From: Pseudomonas sp. NFIX28
Lineage (GTDB): Bacteria > Pseudomonadota > Gammaproteobacteria > Pseudomonadales > Pseudomonadaceae
Direction: 5' to 3'
Assembly (NCBI RefSeq): GCF_900107395.1
Contig: NZ_FNPW01000002.1
Coordinates: 62,001 to 126,000 of the forward strand
Length of the DNA: 64,000 nt
Positions within the stretch are counted from its first letter, which is position 1, and every line of letters begins with the position of its first letter. Both the position numbers and the translations under genes were made by a program. Positions 7,619 through 16,720 of this stretch are shown one piece after another. A model generated the notes under the pieces. The model was not told where the DNA came from, did no database searches, and was given only the letters and a program-made list of their open reading frames with translations.

Positions 7619-9403
7619 TTATGCCTGGACCAGCGGGCCGGGGTTCTTCAGGTACTGCTCGCGGATCGCGCGGGCCGACCAGTAGGTCAACGCGGCCACC
7701 AGGCCGGTCGGGTTGTAGCCCAGGCCCTGGGGGAAGGCCGAAGCGCCCGGGACGAACACGTTGTGCACGTCCCAGCTCTGCAGGTAACGGTTCAGGGCAC
7801 TGGTTTTCGGGTCGGTGCCCATGATCGCGCCACCGTTGAGGTGGGTGGTCTGGTAGGACGCGGTGTTGAAATGGTCGCCGACCTTTTTGCCCAGCACGGC
7901 GATGGCCTTGGGGTTCATCGCTTCGGCGATCTTGCCCATCTTCTCGACCATGAAGCGGTTCATCTTGATGTCGTTTTCCTGCCAGTCGAAGGTCATGCGC
8001 AGCAGCGGCAGGCCGTAGGCGTCGCGGTACACCGGGTCGAGGTCGAGGTAATTGCCGCGGTAGGACTGGTGGGCGCCGTGGGCGTCCATCGACACCTGGT
8101 GGGTGTAATAGTCGGCGGTGGCCTTCTTCCAGGCGCTGCCCCAGGCCGGGGTGCCCGGCGGGTTGGAGGTGCCGGCGATCGGCCGGCTGCCGGCCTGGTT
8201 GACCCAGAACGGCGAGCCGCCGACGAAGCCGTGGGGGCCGTGGTCGAAGTTGTCGGCGTTGAAGTCGTCCACCGCCACACCGTTGCCGCCGGCGCCGATG
8301 AAGTTGTTGGTGTGCACGTCCTTGTCGAAGTAGGCCTTGATGGTGGCCATGTTCTGGTAGGCGAAGTTCTTACCCACCACGCCTTCGCCGGTGATCGGGT
8401 CGTACGGCTTGCCGATGCCGGACAGCAGCATCAGGCGCACGTTATGGAACTGGAAGGCGCCGAGAATCACCAGGTCCGCCGGCTGCTCGATCTCCCGGCC
8501 CTGGCCGTCGACGTAGGTGACGCCGGTCGCACGGCTCTTGGTGCTGTCGAGGTTGACCTTGAGCACGTGGGAGTTGGGGCGCAGCTCGAAATTCGGCAGC
8601 GGCTTGAGGGCCGGCAGAATATTCACGTTCGGCGAAGCCTTGGAGTACATGTAGCAGACGTAGCCGCTGCAGAACCCGCAGAAGTTGCACGGCCCCATCT
8701 GCGCGCCGTAAGGGTTGGTGTACGGCCCCGATGTATTGGCCGACGGCAGGTTGTACGGCTTGTAGCCAACTTCGCCGGCGGCTTTCTGGAACAGCTGGGC
8801 GGAGTAGGTATTCTTCTGCGACTCCAGCGGGAAATGGTCCGAACGGTCCGGCGCGTAAGGGTTGCCGCCCTTGCCTTGACCGACCAGCTGGCCGTTCACA
8901 GTCCAGGCCTGGCCCGAAGTGCCGAAGACTTTTTCCGCGTAGTCGAAGAACGGCTCCAGCTCTTCGTAGGTGACGCCGAAGTCCTGGATGGTCATGTCCT
9001 TGGGGATGAAGTTCTTGCCGTAGCGCTCTTCGTAGTGGCTGCGCATGCGCAGCTCGATCGGGTCGGCGCGAAAATGCACGCCGGACCAGTGCAGGCCGGC
9101 GCCGCCGACGCCATTGCCCGGCAGGAACGCGCCCAGTTGGCGGTTCGGCAGGGCCACGTCGTTGATGCTGTGGCGAATGGTCACCGTTTCCCGGGAAACG
9201 TCCTGGAAGAGTTTCTTGCGCACGCTATAGGTGAGTTCATCGATCACCTGCGGGTAGTTGCCGTCCGGGTAGGTGTCCTGCATCGGCCCGCGCTCCAGCG
9301 CCAGCACGTTGAGCCCGGCCTCGGTCAGCTCCTTGGCCATGATCGCGCCGGTCCAGCCAAACCCGACGATTACCGCGTCGACCTTCTTCATTACCGTTGC
9401 CAT
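7619..9403 (-). CDS. gluconate 2-dehydrogenase flavoprotein (GMC oxidoreductase)
   Basis: The 594-residue catalytic subunit, which oxidises gluconate to 2-ketogluconate in the periplasm with FAD. The ADP-binding motif is at the N-terminus (VIVGFGWTGAIMAKEL, GxGxxG type), and the GMC C-terminal region contains HLNGGAIMGTD and GYNPTGLVAAL. It has no signal peptide of its own. In this family it is exported by riding on the Tat-targeted small subunit, and that partner is the adjacent upstream gene. The ATG at 9403 is preferred (GAGAGG at eight bases) over a TTG two codons upstream. The two genes are nearly contiguous. Confidence 0.92.
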   Translation of the reverse strand: MATVMKKVDAVIVGFGWTGAIMAKELTEAGLNVLALERGPMQDTYPDGNYPQVIDELTYSVRKKLFQDVSRETVTIRHSINDVALPNRQLGAFLPGNGVGGAGLHWSGVHFRADPIELRMRSHYEERYGKNFIPKDMTIQDFGVTYEELEPFFDYAEKVFGTSGQAWTVNGQLVGQGKGGNPYAPDRSDHFPLESQKNTYSAQLFQKAAGEVGYKPYNLPSANTSGPYTNPYGAQMGPCNFCGFCSGYVCYMYSKASPNVNILPALKPLPNFELRPNSHVLKVNLDSTKSRATGVTYVDGQGREIEQPADLVILGAFQFHNVRLMLLSGIGKPYDPITGEGVVGKNFAYQNMATIKAYFDKDVHTNNFIGAGGNGVAVDDFNADNFDHGPHGFVGGSPFWVNQAGSRPIAGTSNPPGTPAWGSAWKKATADYYTHQVSMDAHGAHQSYRGNYLDLDPVYRDAYGLPLLRMTFDWQENDIKMNRFMVEKMGKIAEAMNPKAIAVLGKKVGDHFNTASYQTTHLNGGAIMGTDPKTSALNRYLQSWDVHNVFVPGASAFPQGLGYNPTGLVAALTYWSARAIREQYLKNPGPLVQA

Positions 9404-9405
9404 GC

Positions 9406-10149
9406 TCAAGCCCTCTCACCGCGAATCGACACTGCCGGGAACGGGTATTGCTCGTTGCGTTCCACCCAGTCCATGAAATCGGCGCGCGCGCCGGGGAAGC
9501 CGATCAATGTCCAGCCGACCATGCCTTTATTGCCGCCATGGATCGGGTCGCAGAAGAACCCTTCCTTGGTGTTTTGCAGCAAAAGGTTGAAGAAAATCTT
9601 CGGCGGAACGCTGTCGAACTGCGGTTTTCCCGCTTCAAGCTGCTTGAGCAAATCGTCTCGGGTAGCGCTGTCTTGCGCGGCAAATGTTTTACCGTTGAAG
9701 GCTTTCGACCATGCATCCGTCGCGGCAATGCCCAGGCGATAGATCTCCTTGGGCACCAGCTTGCTCTGCCAGCCCATCTCCGGCGCGGCGTCGGCGTTGA
9801 ACGGGCCTTGCATGTACCACAGGGCGCCCGCGGCGTAGGGGGTGTTCATCTGCCGGTCGATGTATTCCGGCACGCCGGCTTCCAGGGCGCCGGGGCCTTG
9901 TTCGTCGGCCGGGATGAGGCGCTCGACCGCGGCCTGGATAAAGGCCCACTCTTCGGCGGTGAAATAGGTCGGCTGGTAAGCCTCGGAGCTGGCCGGGGTT
10001 CGCGCAGGCTCCACCGGCTTGGGCGCTTCGGGGGCAGCCATCAGCATCGAGCTGCCGAGACCAGTACTGGCGACCGTGACCACCGGGATCAAGGTCAGGG
10101 ATTTGCGTAGAAACTCACGCCGCGGGTTGTCTTGATCGTGATCAGACAT
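9406..10149 (-). CDS. gluconate 2-dehydrogenase subunit 3 (small, Tat-exported)
   Basis: A 247-residue small subunit of membrane-bound gluconate dehydrogenase. The N-terminus has a twin-arginine signal (RREFLRKSLTLIPVVTVAST), which should take the folded small subunit-flavoprotein complex through Tat. The ATG at 10149 follows GAGGTG at seven bases; an in-frame start eight codons upstream has no ribosome site. It is first in the three-gene operon: small subunit, flavoprotein, cytochrome c. Confidence 0.9.
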   Translation of the reverse strand: MSDHDQDNPRREFLRKSLTLIPVVTVASTGLGSSMLMAAPEAPKPVEPARTPASSEAYQPTYFTAEEWAFIQAAVERLIPADEQGPGALEAGVPEYIDRQMNTPYAAGALWYMQGPFNADAAPEMGWQSKLVPKEIYRLGIAATDAWSKAFNGKTFAAQDSATRDDLLKQLEAGKPQFDSVPPKIFFNLLLQNTKEGFFCDPIHGGNKGMVGWTLIGFPGARADFMDWVERNEQYPFPAVSIRGERA

Positions 10150-10446
10150 GGGGGTGCACCTCACACTAGGCATTCACGGGTTGGGCAGCCGCGTCATGGC
10201 GTGGCTTGTCGTTCTGGCGGCGCTGGGGGTCGATTCCGACGCCGGAAAAAGCACAGTTCAGCAAAATTTGGTTACAAATGGTAGCAGGCTAAGCATTCGA
10301 ATAAATCGTTTGTTTGGGAAAAAAGTCGCGATTGCCGCGCAAAACTCTCTGACACGGCTTCACGTTTCTTTGACGACTCCCTCACAGGGCGTTGACCGGC
10401 CCGGGCAGAAGCTAGGCTCCATCCTTTTCCGGCCGTGACCTTGCGC

Positions 10447-11094
10447 ATGCTCACTTTTCGCACCTTCTGCCTGTCCTTGCTGGCGCTTTTTGCCTGGCCC
10501 CTGGCGCAGGCCGCCGACACCGGCACGACCCGTCCGGCCCAATGGGCCCAACCCGTGGCGGCGCATTACAACCTGTACCGGATATCGCCGACGCTCTACC
10601 GCAGCGCCTTGCCGGACAGCGGCGCCGTGCCTTTGCTGGAAACGCTCAAGGTCGGCACGGTGATCAACTTCCTGCCGGAATCCGACGCCAGCTGGCTGCA
10701 GGCCCCGGGGATCAAGCAGGTGCAATTGCCTTACCACACCAACCACGTGGACGACGCCGATGTGCTGGCGGCCTTGCGCGCGATCCAGTCGGCCGAAAGC
10801 GACGGGCCGGTGCTGATGCACTGCAAGCACGGTTCGGACCGCACCGGGCTGATGTCGGCGATGTACCGGGTGGTGGTTCAAGGCTGGAGCAAGGAGGAGG
10901 CGCTGAACGAGATGACCGGAGGCGGGTTTGGCGACAGTTCCCACTTCAAGGACGGCATTCGCTACATGATGCAGGCCGATGTCGACAAGTTGCGCACCGC
11001 CCTGGCCAATGGCGATTGCAGCACCAGCGTGTTTGCCACCTGTTCGGTGAAAAGCTGGCTGGAGACGGTGAGCGCCAGCAAGCCGGCGAATTGA
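10447..11094 (+). CDS. secreted tyrosine / dual-specificity protein phosphatase
   Basis: A 215-residue protein with a cleavable signal peptide (LTFRTFCLSLLALFAWPLAQA). Its cysteine phosphatase active site is HCKHGSDRTG, catalytic C126 and R132 (HC-x5-R), and D103 and D104 are candidates for the general acid. It should act in the periplasm; the substrate is unknown. The start is uncertain: no clear ribosome site precedes the ATG at 10447 or the in-frame GTG at 10435. It is divergent from the gluconate dehydrogenase operon, and the roughly 300-bp gap (10150-10446) should hold both promoters. Confidence 0.82.
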   Translation: MLTFRTFCLSLLALFAWPLAQAADTGTTRPAQWAQPVAAHYNLYRISPTLYRSALPDSGAVPLLETLKVGTVINFLPESDASWLQAPGIKQVQLPYHTNHVDDADVLAALRAIQSAESDGPVLMHCKHGSDRTGLMSAMYRVVVQGWSKEEALNEMTGGGFGDSSHFKDGIRYMMQADVDKLRTALANGDCSTSVFATCSVKSWLETVSASKPAN

Positions 11095-11137
11095 GCGGCT
11101 GCGTGGGGTTGCAGCATTGAGCTTCGACCGCATCCCG

Positions 11138-11216
11138 GTAGGAGCCAAGCTTGCTGGCGATCAAAGCACCGCGGTGTATCTGATACACCGCTATCGCGCG
11201 CAAGCTGCGCTCCTAC
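11138..11216. repeat. REPIN, divergent variant
   Basis: GTAGGAGCCAAGCTTGCTGG at 11138 faces CGCGCAAGCTGCGCTCCTAC ending at 11216. Between them is a second hairpin with GCGGTGTATC and GATACACCGC. The arms differ from the main REP type of the window. It lies in the gap between two convergent genes, where it could also act in transcription termination. Confidence 0.85.
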
Positions 11217-11229
11217 AGGGGATTGGCAG

Positions 11230-11517
11230 TTACTTGGGCTCGTCGGTCTTTTTCTTCAACTTGGGGTTGGGGAAAAACTGCACCGACTGGACCTTGGCAT
11301 CCGGCACCTTCAGGGCCGTGGTATTAACCCGCGTGCCCAGTTCCTTGGGCACCGACAGGCCCTGTTCATTGAGAGTGTCGGAATAACCGCAGGCCACACA
11401 TTCGCGATGGGGAACGTCGTTTTCGCTCCACATCATCAATTTGTCCTGCTCGCTGCACGCCGGGCAAACCGCCCCGGCGATAAAGCGTTTTTTCGTCTTC
11501 ACGGGCGCCTCGCTCAT
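11230..11517 (-). CDS. YheV-family zinc-ribbon protein
   Basis: A 95-residue basic protein with two Cys pairs, CPAC and CVAC, forming a zinc ribbon (VCPACSEQDKLMMW and HRECVACGYSD). The C-terminal third is Lys-rich. Its length and layout fit the YheV/DUF2387 family, whose function is unknown. The start overlaps the stop of prlC (11514-11517, ATGA), so the two are translationally coupled; the same pairing is seen in enterobacteria. Confidence 0.88.
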   Translation of the reverse strand: MSEAPVKTKKRFIAGAVCPACSEQDKLMMWSENDVPHRECVACGYSDTLNEQGLSVPKELGTRVNTTALKVPDAKVQSVQFFPNPKLKKKTDEPK

Positions 11518-13565
11518 GCCGCAGCGTCCTCGGTCAGGCCGCTGTGGCGCAAGAGTGCGTCAATCGACGGCGCACGTCCGCGGAAGTCGACGAACAGCAC
11601 CATCGGCTCCTGGGAACCGCCACGGGCCAGGATCGCTTCGCGGAATGCGCGACCGGTCGCGGCATTCAGCACGCCTTCTTCCTCGAACTTCGAGAAAGCA
11701 TCGGCCGACAGCACTTCGGCCCACTTGTAGCTGTAGTAACCGGCCGCATAACCGCCGGCGAAGATGTGCGCGAAGCTGTTGGGGAAGCGGTTGTAGGCCG
11801 GCGGACGCATCACCGAGACCTCGTCGCGCACGCCTTCGAGCACTTGCAGCACGGAGCGGCCGTCGCCGTGGGTGGCATGCAGTTCGAAGTCGAACAGCGA
11901 GAATTCCAGCTGGCGCACCATCATCAGGCCGGACTGGAAGTTCTTCGCCGCGAGCATTTTTTCCAGCAGGTCCTGGGGCAGCGGCTCGCCGGTTTCGTAG
12001 TGACCGGAGATCAGCGCCAGGCCTTCCGGTTCCCAGCACCAGTTCTCCATGAACTGGCTCGGCAGCTCCACCGCGTCCCAGGCCACGCCGTTGATGCCGG
12101 ATACGCCGGCATGCTCGACGCGGGTCAGCAGGTGGTGCAGGCCATGGCCGAACTCGTGGAACAAGGTGGTGACTTCATCGTGGGTCAGCAGCGCAGGCTT
12201 GCCGCTGTCGGCCGGGGTGAAGTTGCACACCAGGTTGGCCACCGGGCTTTGCAGCACACCCTCAATGGTGCGGCGACGGTCGCGGGCGCCGTCCATCCAG
12301 GCACCGCCACGCTTGTTGGCGCGGGCATACAGGTCGAAGAAGAAGCGGCCGACGTGCTGGCCGTTTTCCTTGATTTCGAACAGGCGCACGTCCGGGTGCC
12401 AGCTGTCGAAGCCTTTGAGCTCGGCGATCTCGATGCCGTACAGGCGCTGGACGATGGCGAACAGGCCGCCGAGAACCTTGTCGATCGGGAAGTAGGCGCG
12501 CAGGGTTTCCTGGGCCACGCTGTAGCGCTGTTCGCGCAGCTTCTCGCCGTAGAAACCGCTGTCCCAGCTTTGCAGGTCCGCGCAGCCCTGTTCGGCGGCG
12601 TAAGCCTTGAGCTGTTGCAGGTCCTGGGCGGCGAACGGCTTGCTGCGCTTGGCCAAGTCACGCAGGAAACTCAGCACCTGGTCGCTGGACTCGGCCATCT
12701 TGGTGGCCAGGCTCAGCTCGGCGAAGTTGGCGTAGCCCAGCAGCTGGGCCAGTTCCTGGCGCAGGTCGAGGATTTCCTGCATGACCGGGCCGTTGTCGTT
12801 CTGGCCGGCGATCGGGCCCTGGTCCGAGGCGCGGGTGCAGTAGGCGGCGTAGACTTCTTCGCGCAACGCGCGGTCTTCGGCGTAGGTCATTACCGCGTAG
12901 TAGCTGGGGAATTCCAGGGTGATCAGCCAGCCTTGCAGGTCCTTGGCCTGGGCCGCGGCAGCCATCTGCGCCTTGGCCGAGGCGGTCAGGCCGGCCAGGG
13001 CCGCTTCGTCGGTGACGTGTTTGGTCCAGGCCTGGGTGGCGTCGAGCAGCTGGTTGGAGAAGCGGCTGCCCAGCTCGGAAAGCTTGCTCTGCACTTCGGC
13101 GTAACGCTTCTGCTGCTCCGGCGGCAGGTCGATACCCGACAGGCGGAAGTCACGCAGGGAGTGTTCCAGGATGGTTTTTTGCGCCACGTCGAAACCGGCG
13201 GCTTGCGGGCTGCTGGCCAGGGCTTCGAAGGCCTGGAACAGTTCACGGTTCTGCCCCAGCTCGGTGGAATAGGCGCTCAGGGCCGGCAGGCAGGACTCAT
13301 AGGCCTCGCGCAGTTCGGCGCTGTTGCACACGGCGTTGAGGTGGCTGACCGGACTCCAGGCCGCGCCCAGGCGGTCGTTGAATTCGTCCATGGCCAATAC
13401 CAGGCCGGCCCAGGTCGGCTGCGCGCCCTGGTTCTTGAGGATTTCAGCGATGGCAGCGCGGTTGTCAGCCAGGATCTGTTCGATGGCCGGCTGTACATGC
13501 TCGGCGCGGATCGCCGAAAACGGCGGCAGGTCGTAGGGCTGCAGAAGAGGGTTGTTCACACTCAC
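11514..13565 (-). CDS. prlC: oligopeptidase A (M3 metallopeptidase)
   Basis: A 683-residue cytoplasmic zinc peptidase that degrades short peptides, including cleaved signal peptides. The zinc motif HEFGH has H470, E471 and H474, followed by GLHHLL. The glutamate ligand should lie downstream near ELPSQFMENW. The start is a GTG at 13565, chosen because AAGGTG lies six bases upstream; GTG codons at 13574 and 13559 are alternatives. It is divergent from the gamma-carbonic anhydrase gene and coupled to the zinc-ribbon gene downstream. Confidence 0.94.
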   Translation of the reverse strand: MSVNNPLLQPYDLPPFSAIRAEHVQPAIEQILADNRAAIAEILKNQGAQPTWAGLVLAMDEFNDRLGAAWSPVSHLNAVCNSAELREAYESCLPALSAYSTELGQNRELFQAFEALASSPQAAGFDVAQKTILEHSLRDFRLSGIDLPPEQQKRYAEVQSKLSELGSRFSNQLLDATQAWTKHVTDEAALAGLTASAKAQMAAAAQAKDLQGWLITLEFPSYYAVMTYAEDRALREEVYAAYCTRASDQGPIAGQNDNGPVMQEILDLRQELAQLLGYANFAELSLATKMAESSDQVLSFLRDLAKRSKPFAAQDLQQLKAYAAEQGCADLQSWDSGFYGEKLREQRYSVAQETLRAYFPIDKVLGGLFAIVQRLYGIEIAELKGFDSWHPDVRLFEIKENGQHVGRFFFDLYARANKRGGAWMDGARDRRRTIEGVLQSPVANLVCNFTPADSGKPALLTHDEVTTLFHEFGHGLHHLLTRVEHAGVSGINGVAWDAVELPSQFMENWCWEPEGLALISGHYETGEPLPQDLLEKMLAAKNFQSGLMMVRQLEFSLFDFELHATHGDGRSVLQVLEGVRDEVSVMRPPAYNRFPNSFAHIFAGGYAAGYYSYKWAEVLSADAFSKFEEEGVLNAATGRAFREAILARGGSQEPMVLFVDFRGRAPSIDALLRHSGLTEDAAA

Positions 13566-13646
13566 GGTTGGCACCTTGGCTGGAAGAAACGTAGCGTCAT
13601 CTTAATTACAATCGGCGCACACCGCAGCTATCGACCCCATTAATAA

Positions 13647-14213
13647 ATGTCAGAGCAGGTATCCAACTTGGCCATTCGCAGCTATCAGAACCACACGCCC
13701 ATCCTTGCCCCGCGGGCCTTCGTCGACCGTTCGGCGGTGGTGATCGGTGACGTCGAAATCGGTGCCGACAGCTCGGTCTGGCCACTGACGGTGATCCGCG
13801 GCGACATGCACCGCATCCGCATCGGCGCCCGCACCAGCGTGCAGGACGGCAGCGTGCTGCACATCACCCACGCCGGCCCCTTCAACCCGGACGGCTTCCC
13901 GCTGCTGATCGGCGACGACGTGACCATCGCCCACAAGGTGATGCTGCACGGTTGCAGCGTCGGCAGCCGGGTGCTGATCGGCATGGGCAGCATCGTCATG
14001 GACGGCGCGGTGGTGGAAGACGACGTGATCGTCGGCGCCGGCAGCCTGGTGCCGCCGGGCAAACGCCTGGAAAGCGGCTTCCTCTACGTGGGCAGCCCGG
14101 TGAAACAGGCCCGCCCGCTGACCGACAAGGAACGCGCCTTCTTTACCTACAGCGCCGCCAACTACGTGAAGCTCAAGGACCTGCACCTGGCCGAAGGCTA
14201 CGACCAGGCTTGA
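13647..14213 (+). CDS. gamma-carbonic anhydrase family protein (left-handed beta helix)
   Basis: A 188-residue hexapeptide-repeat protein with the gamma-carbonic anhydrase histidine set in HITHAG (around 72-75), H96 and H101 (IAHKVMLHGC). Proteins of this YrdA/PaaY type are zinc trimers, and many have weak or no measured carbonic anhydrase activity, so the activity is inferred. The start is uncertain: the ATG at 13647 has no ribosome site, whereas an in-frame TTG at 13668 (giving MAIRSYQNH) follows AGCAGGT at good spacing. It is followed by the HAD phosphatase gene after 26 bases. Confidence 0.9.
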   Translation: MSEQVSNLAIRSYQNHTPILAPRAFVDRSAVVIGDVEIGADSSVWPLTVIRGDMHRIRIGARTSVQDGSVLHITHAGPFNPDGFPLLIGDDVTIAHKVMLHGCSVGSRVLIGMGSIVMDGAVVEDDVIVGAGSLVPPGKRLESGFLYVGSPVKQARPLTDKERAFFTYSAANYVKLKDLHLAEGYDQA

Positions 14214-14239
14214 GCCCGACCCACTGCCCAGGAATTCCC

Positions 14240-14890
14240 ATGCATTACCAAACCGTTCTGTTCGACCTTGATGGCACCCTGACCGACCCGCGCGAAGGCA
14301 TCACCCGCTCGATCCAGTTCGCCCTCGGCAAGCTGGGCATCGACGAACCCGACCTGAGCAAGCTGGAACACTTCATCGGCCCGCCGCTGCTGCAGGCGTT
14401 CATGCAGTTCTACGGCTTCGACGAAGCCAGGGCCTGGGAGGCGGTGAATTTCTACCGCGAGCGCTTCAAAGTCACCGGCCTGTATGAGAACCGCGTGTTC
14501 GACGGCGTCACGCCGCTGCTGGAAACCCTCGGCGGGCAAGGTCGCCAGCTGTACATCGCGACGTCCAAGCCATGGGTGTTTGCCCGCGAGATCGCCCGGC
14601 ACTTCGACTTCGCCCGGCACTTCAAGGTGATCTACGGCAGCGAACTGGACGGCACCCGCACCGACAAGGTCGAGCTGATCCGCCACCTCATGAGCGAAGA
14701 AGGCCTGGACCCGAGCGACACCCTGATGATCGGCGACCGCAAGCACGACCTGATCGGCGCCCGCCGCAACGGCCTGGACGCGGCGGCGGTGGGTTATGGC
14801 TTCGGCAGCCACGAAGAACTGAGCACCGAAGCACCGGCCTATCACTTCCAGACCCTGGACGACCTGCACCAGGCGTTCCTGCAGCGCTAA
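14240..14890 (+). CDS. HAD-superfamily phosphatase (phosphoglycolate phosphatase-like)
   Basis: A 216-residue cytoplasmic HAD hydrolase. Motif I is LFDLDGTLTD with the nucleophile Asp, motif II is IATSK, and motif IV is MIGDRKHDLIGA. The cap insert after motif I is of the small helical type seen in Gph-like enzymes. The substrate cannot be fixed from sequence; phosphoglycolate or another small phosphate ester is likely. The ATG at 14240 follows CAGGAA. It is cotranscribed with the gamma-carbonic anhydrase gene and ends just before a REP. Confidence 0.88.
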   Translation: MHYQTVLFDLDGTLTDPREGITRSIQFALGKLGIDEPDLSKLEHFIGPPLLQAFMQFYGFDEARAWEAVNFYRERFKVTGLYENRVFDGVTPLLETLGGQGRQLYIATSKPWVFAREIARHFDFARHFKVIYGSELDGTRTDKVELIRHLMSEEGLDPSDTLMIGDRKHDLIGARRNGLDAAAVGYGFGSHEELSTEAPAYHFQTLDDLHQAFLQR

Positions 14891-14917
14891 GCCACCGCCC
14901 ATCGCGGGCTTCCTCCC

Positions 14918-14940
14918 GTAGGAGCGAGGCTTGCCCGCGA
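14918..14940 (+). repeat. REP element left of the RAYT gene
   Basis: A single clear REP copy, GTAGGAGCGAGGCTTGCCCG, preceded by a partial opposing arm (TCGCGGGCTTCCTCCC, 14902-14917). It lies between the HAD gene and the RAYT gene. Confidence 0.9.
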
Positions 14941-15033
14941 AGGCGTCTGGCCAGACACATCCCGAACAACAGCCAACCACCGTCCGCTCCTTCTTCGATC
15001 TAGCCTTGAAAGCACGATCAAGGAGGATCGCCC

Positions 15034-15492
15034 ATGCCCCGCAAATATCACGCTCACCGCCTGCGCACAGGACGTTACTCGCAGCCTGGTCAAATCTATG
15101 TCCTCACCTCCGTCACGCGAAACCGGGAACCGCTATTCAGCGACTTCCACTCGGGCCGCCTGGCCGTGGCTGCGTTCAAACAGGCCGAACGGGAGCAGCT
15201 CGTCCGCTCGCTGGCCTTTGTCGTCATGCCCGATCATTTTCACTGGTTGGTCGAGCTGCGTGACACGACGTTGCCCGTGTTAATGGGCAGGACCCGCTCG
15301 CGCATTTGCGTATCGGTGAACCGCCAGCGACAACGCAAAGGGGCGGTGTGGCAACGTGGCTACCATGATCGGGGCATTCGCAAGACGGAGGATCTGCAGG
15401 CCGTGGCGCGGTATATCGTGGCCAACCCGTTACGCGCGGGTTTGGTGAGGAAGGTGGGCGATTATTCGCTTTGGGATGCGATCTGGGTTTGA
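15034..15492 (+). CDS. rayT: REP-associated tyrosine transposase (RAYT)
   Basis: A 152-residue HUH single-strand endonuclease of the IS200/IS605-related Y1 type. The metal-binding HUH motif is H68-F-H70 in VMPDHFHWLVEL, and the catalytic tyrosine is probably Y127 in ARYIVANPLRAG. The ATG at 15034 follows AAGGAGGATC. RAYTs are single-copy, non-selfish transposase relatives that recognise and are thought to spread REP sequences. Here REP copies flank it at 14918 and at 15505-15572, and their sequence matches the REP type repeated through the window, which supports the assignment strongly. Confidence 0.93.
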   Translation: MPRKYHAHRLRTGRYSQPGQIYVLTSVTRNREPLFSDFHSGRLAVAAFKQAEREQLVRSLAFVVMPDHFHWLVELRDTTLPVLMGRTRSRICVSVNRQRQRKGAVWQRGYHDRGIRKTEDLQAVARYIVANPLRAGLVRKVGDYSLWDAIWV

Positions 15493-15504
15493 CGTTCTGG
15501 CCTC

Positions 15505-15572
15505 TTCGCGGGCAAGCCTCGCTCCTACGCCGAGATGCAGAGTTTGGCGTAGGAGCGAGGCTTGCCCGCGAA
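15505..15572. repeat. REPIN right of the RAYT gene
   Basis: CGGGCAAGCCTCGCTCCTAC ending at 15528 faces GTAGGAGCGAGGCTTGCCCG starting at 15549, separated by a short spacer. Both arms are identical to the window's main REP type. It lies between the convergent RAYT and aminopeptidase genes. Confidence 0.93.
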
Positions 15573-15581
15573 GGCGTGCTT

Positions 15582-16661
15582 TCAGGCGCCGCCCATCAAG
15601 GCTTGCAACGCCGCCTTACGCTTTTCAGCCGGCAGCGCGCCGAGCTTCTCCACGGCCAGGTAAAAGGCCGGCCAATCTCCGCCCACCTGTTTGAACAACG
15701 CGGCAAACGCCGGCACCCATTGGTCGTAAAGGCCAAAGGGCAGCAGCCTGGCGTTGTTCAGCGGGGCGTTGATCCAGAAGTCGTAGCGCGCGTCGCCCTG
15801 CCATTGGCTGTTCTTGAGCTGCTGGTAATCCCGGCGCAGCTGTTCGAACTCGGCGGCCTTGCGCTGGCGCATCTGCTCGGCCGGCAGCGGCAGGGCATAC
15901 AGGCGCTCCAGGCGCTGGCGGGTATCGAGAACCAACTGGATGAATTGGCTCCGCTGCTTGACCACGGCATCGCTGGCCGGCGCCAAGCCACGGGCCGCGC
16001 GCCATTGCCGGGTGCCTTCCTGCTCGACGAAGGTGGCGAAGGATTCGTTGAACTCGGTGTCGTCCTTCACGTAGAAGCGCTGATGGGCCAACTCGTGGAA
16101 GATCAGGGTGGCCAGGCGCTCGTCGCCCCAATGCAGCATCGAACTGAGGATCGGGTCGTTGAACCAGCCCAGGGTCGAGTAGGCCTCCACCCCGCCGATG
16201 GCCACATCCATACCCTGCTGTTTCTGCAAGGCCGCCTCGCCCCGGGCCGCGCCCTGGCTGTAGTAACCGCGATAGGCCACGCAGCCGGCAATCGGGAAAC
16301 AGTGGGTCTTGGGGCTCAGGGAAAATTCGGGGGTGCTGAAGACATTCCACACCACGTAAGGCCGGCCGATGTCGGCGTAGAGGCGGTAGCTCTGGTTGTC
16401 CGGCAGGTGCAGGTGCTGGCTGGCGAAGCGCCGGGCCTTTTGCGCCTGGGCCAGGTGGGCGCGCAATATCGGGTCGCGTGCCGGGTCGGCGATTACCTGC
16501 TCGACCGGCGTGCGGGCCCGCAGCAGCTGCCATTGGCCACTGGCCAGCTGGCTGTAATAGCCCACGCTGGAGCAACCGTTGAGTAACAAAAGCAGCAAGC
16601 CCGGAAACAAAAAGCGTAAAAGATGATCAAGTAACCCATGGCTTGAACGCGGCCTAATCAA
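15582..16661 (-). CDS. putative aminopeptidase, outer-membrane lipoprotein (PF10023 type)
   Basis: A 359-residue protein with an N-terminal hydrophobic stretch ending in the lipobox LLLNGC, so it should be lipidated. A zinc-peptidase HExxH motif occurs in LIFHELAHQRFYV, with a likely third ligand glutamate in FNESFATFVE. This arrangement matches the predicted aminopeptidase family DUF2265/PF10023; activity has not been shown to my knowledge. It is divergent from the lipoprotein pair that starts at 16721, and the 59-bp gap must carry both promoters. Confidence 0.85.
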   Translation of the reverse strand: MIRPRSSHGLLDHLLRFLFPGLLLLLLNGCSSVGYYSQLASGQWQLLRARTPVEQVIADPARDPILRAHLAQAQKARRFASQHLHLPDNQSYRLYADIGRPYVVWNVFSTPEFSLSPKTHCFPIAGCVAYRGYYSQGAARGEAALQKQQGMDVAIGGVEAYSTLGWFNDPILSSMLHWGDERLATLIFHELAHQRFYVKDDTEFNESFATFVEQEGTRQWRAARGLAPASDAVVKQRSQFIQLVLDTRQRLERLYALPLPAEQMRQRKAAEFEQLRRDYQQLKNSQWQGDARYDFWINAPLNNARLLPFGLYDQWVPAFAALFKQVGGDWPAFYLAVEKLGALPAEKRKAALQALMGGA

Positions 16662-16720
16662 ATCGAATCATCCTTCGAGAGTCTGCCCCCAAGACTATCT
16701 CGCCTGCCTGGAGTTTCGCT

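Noticed and set aside
6293..9742. A 1149-residue open frame on the plus strand opposite the gluconate dehydrogenase genes
   Set aside because: It is a reverse-frame shadow created by high G+C codon bias. It has no ribosome site and no domain, and the opposite strand has clear haem and FAD motifs.
10132..10145. Anr/Fnr-like box TTGATCGTGATCAG
   Set aside because: It lies inside the first codons of the gluconate dehydrogenase small subunit (encoding DHDQD), so it is most likely a coding coincidence.
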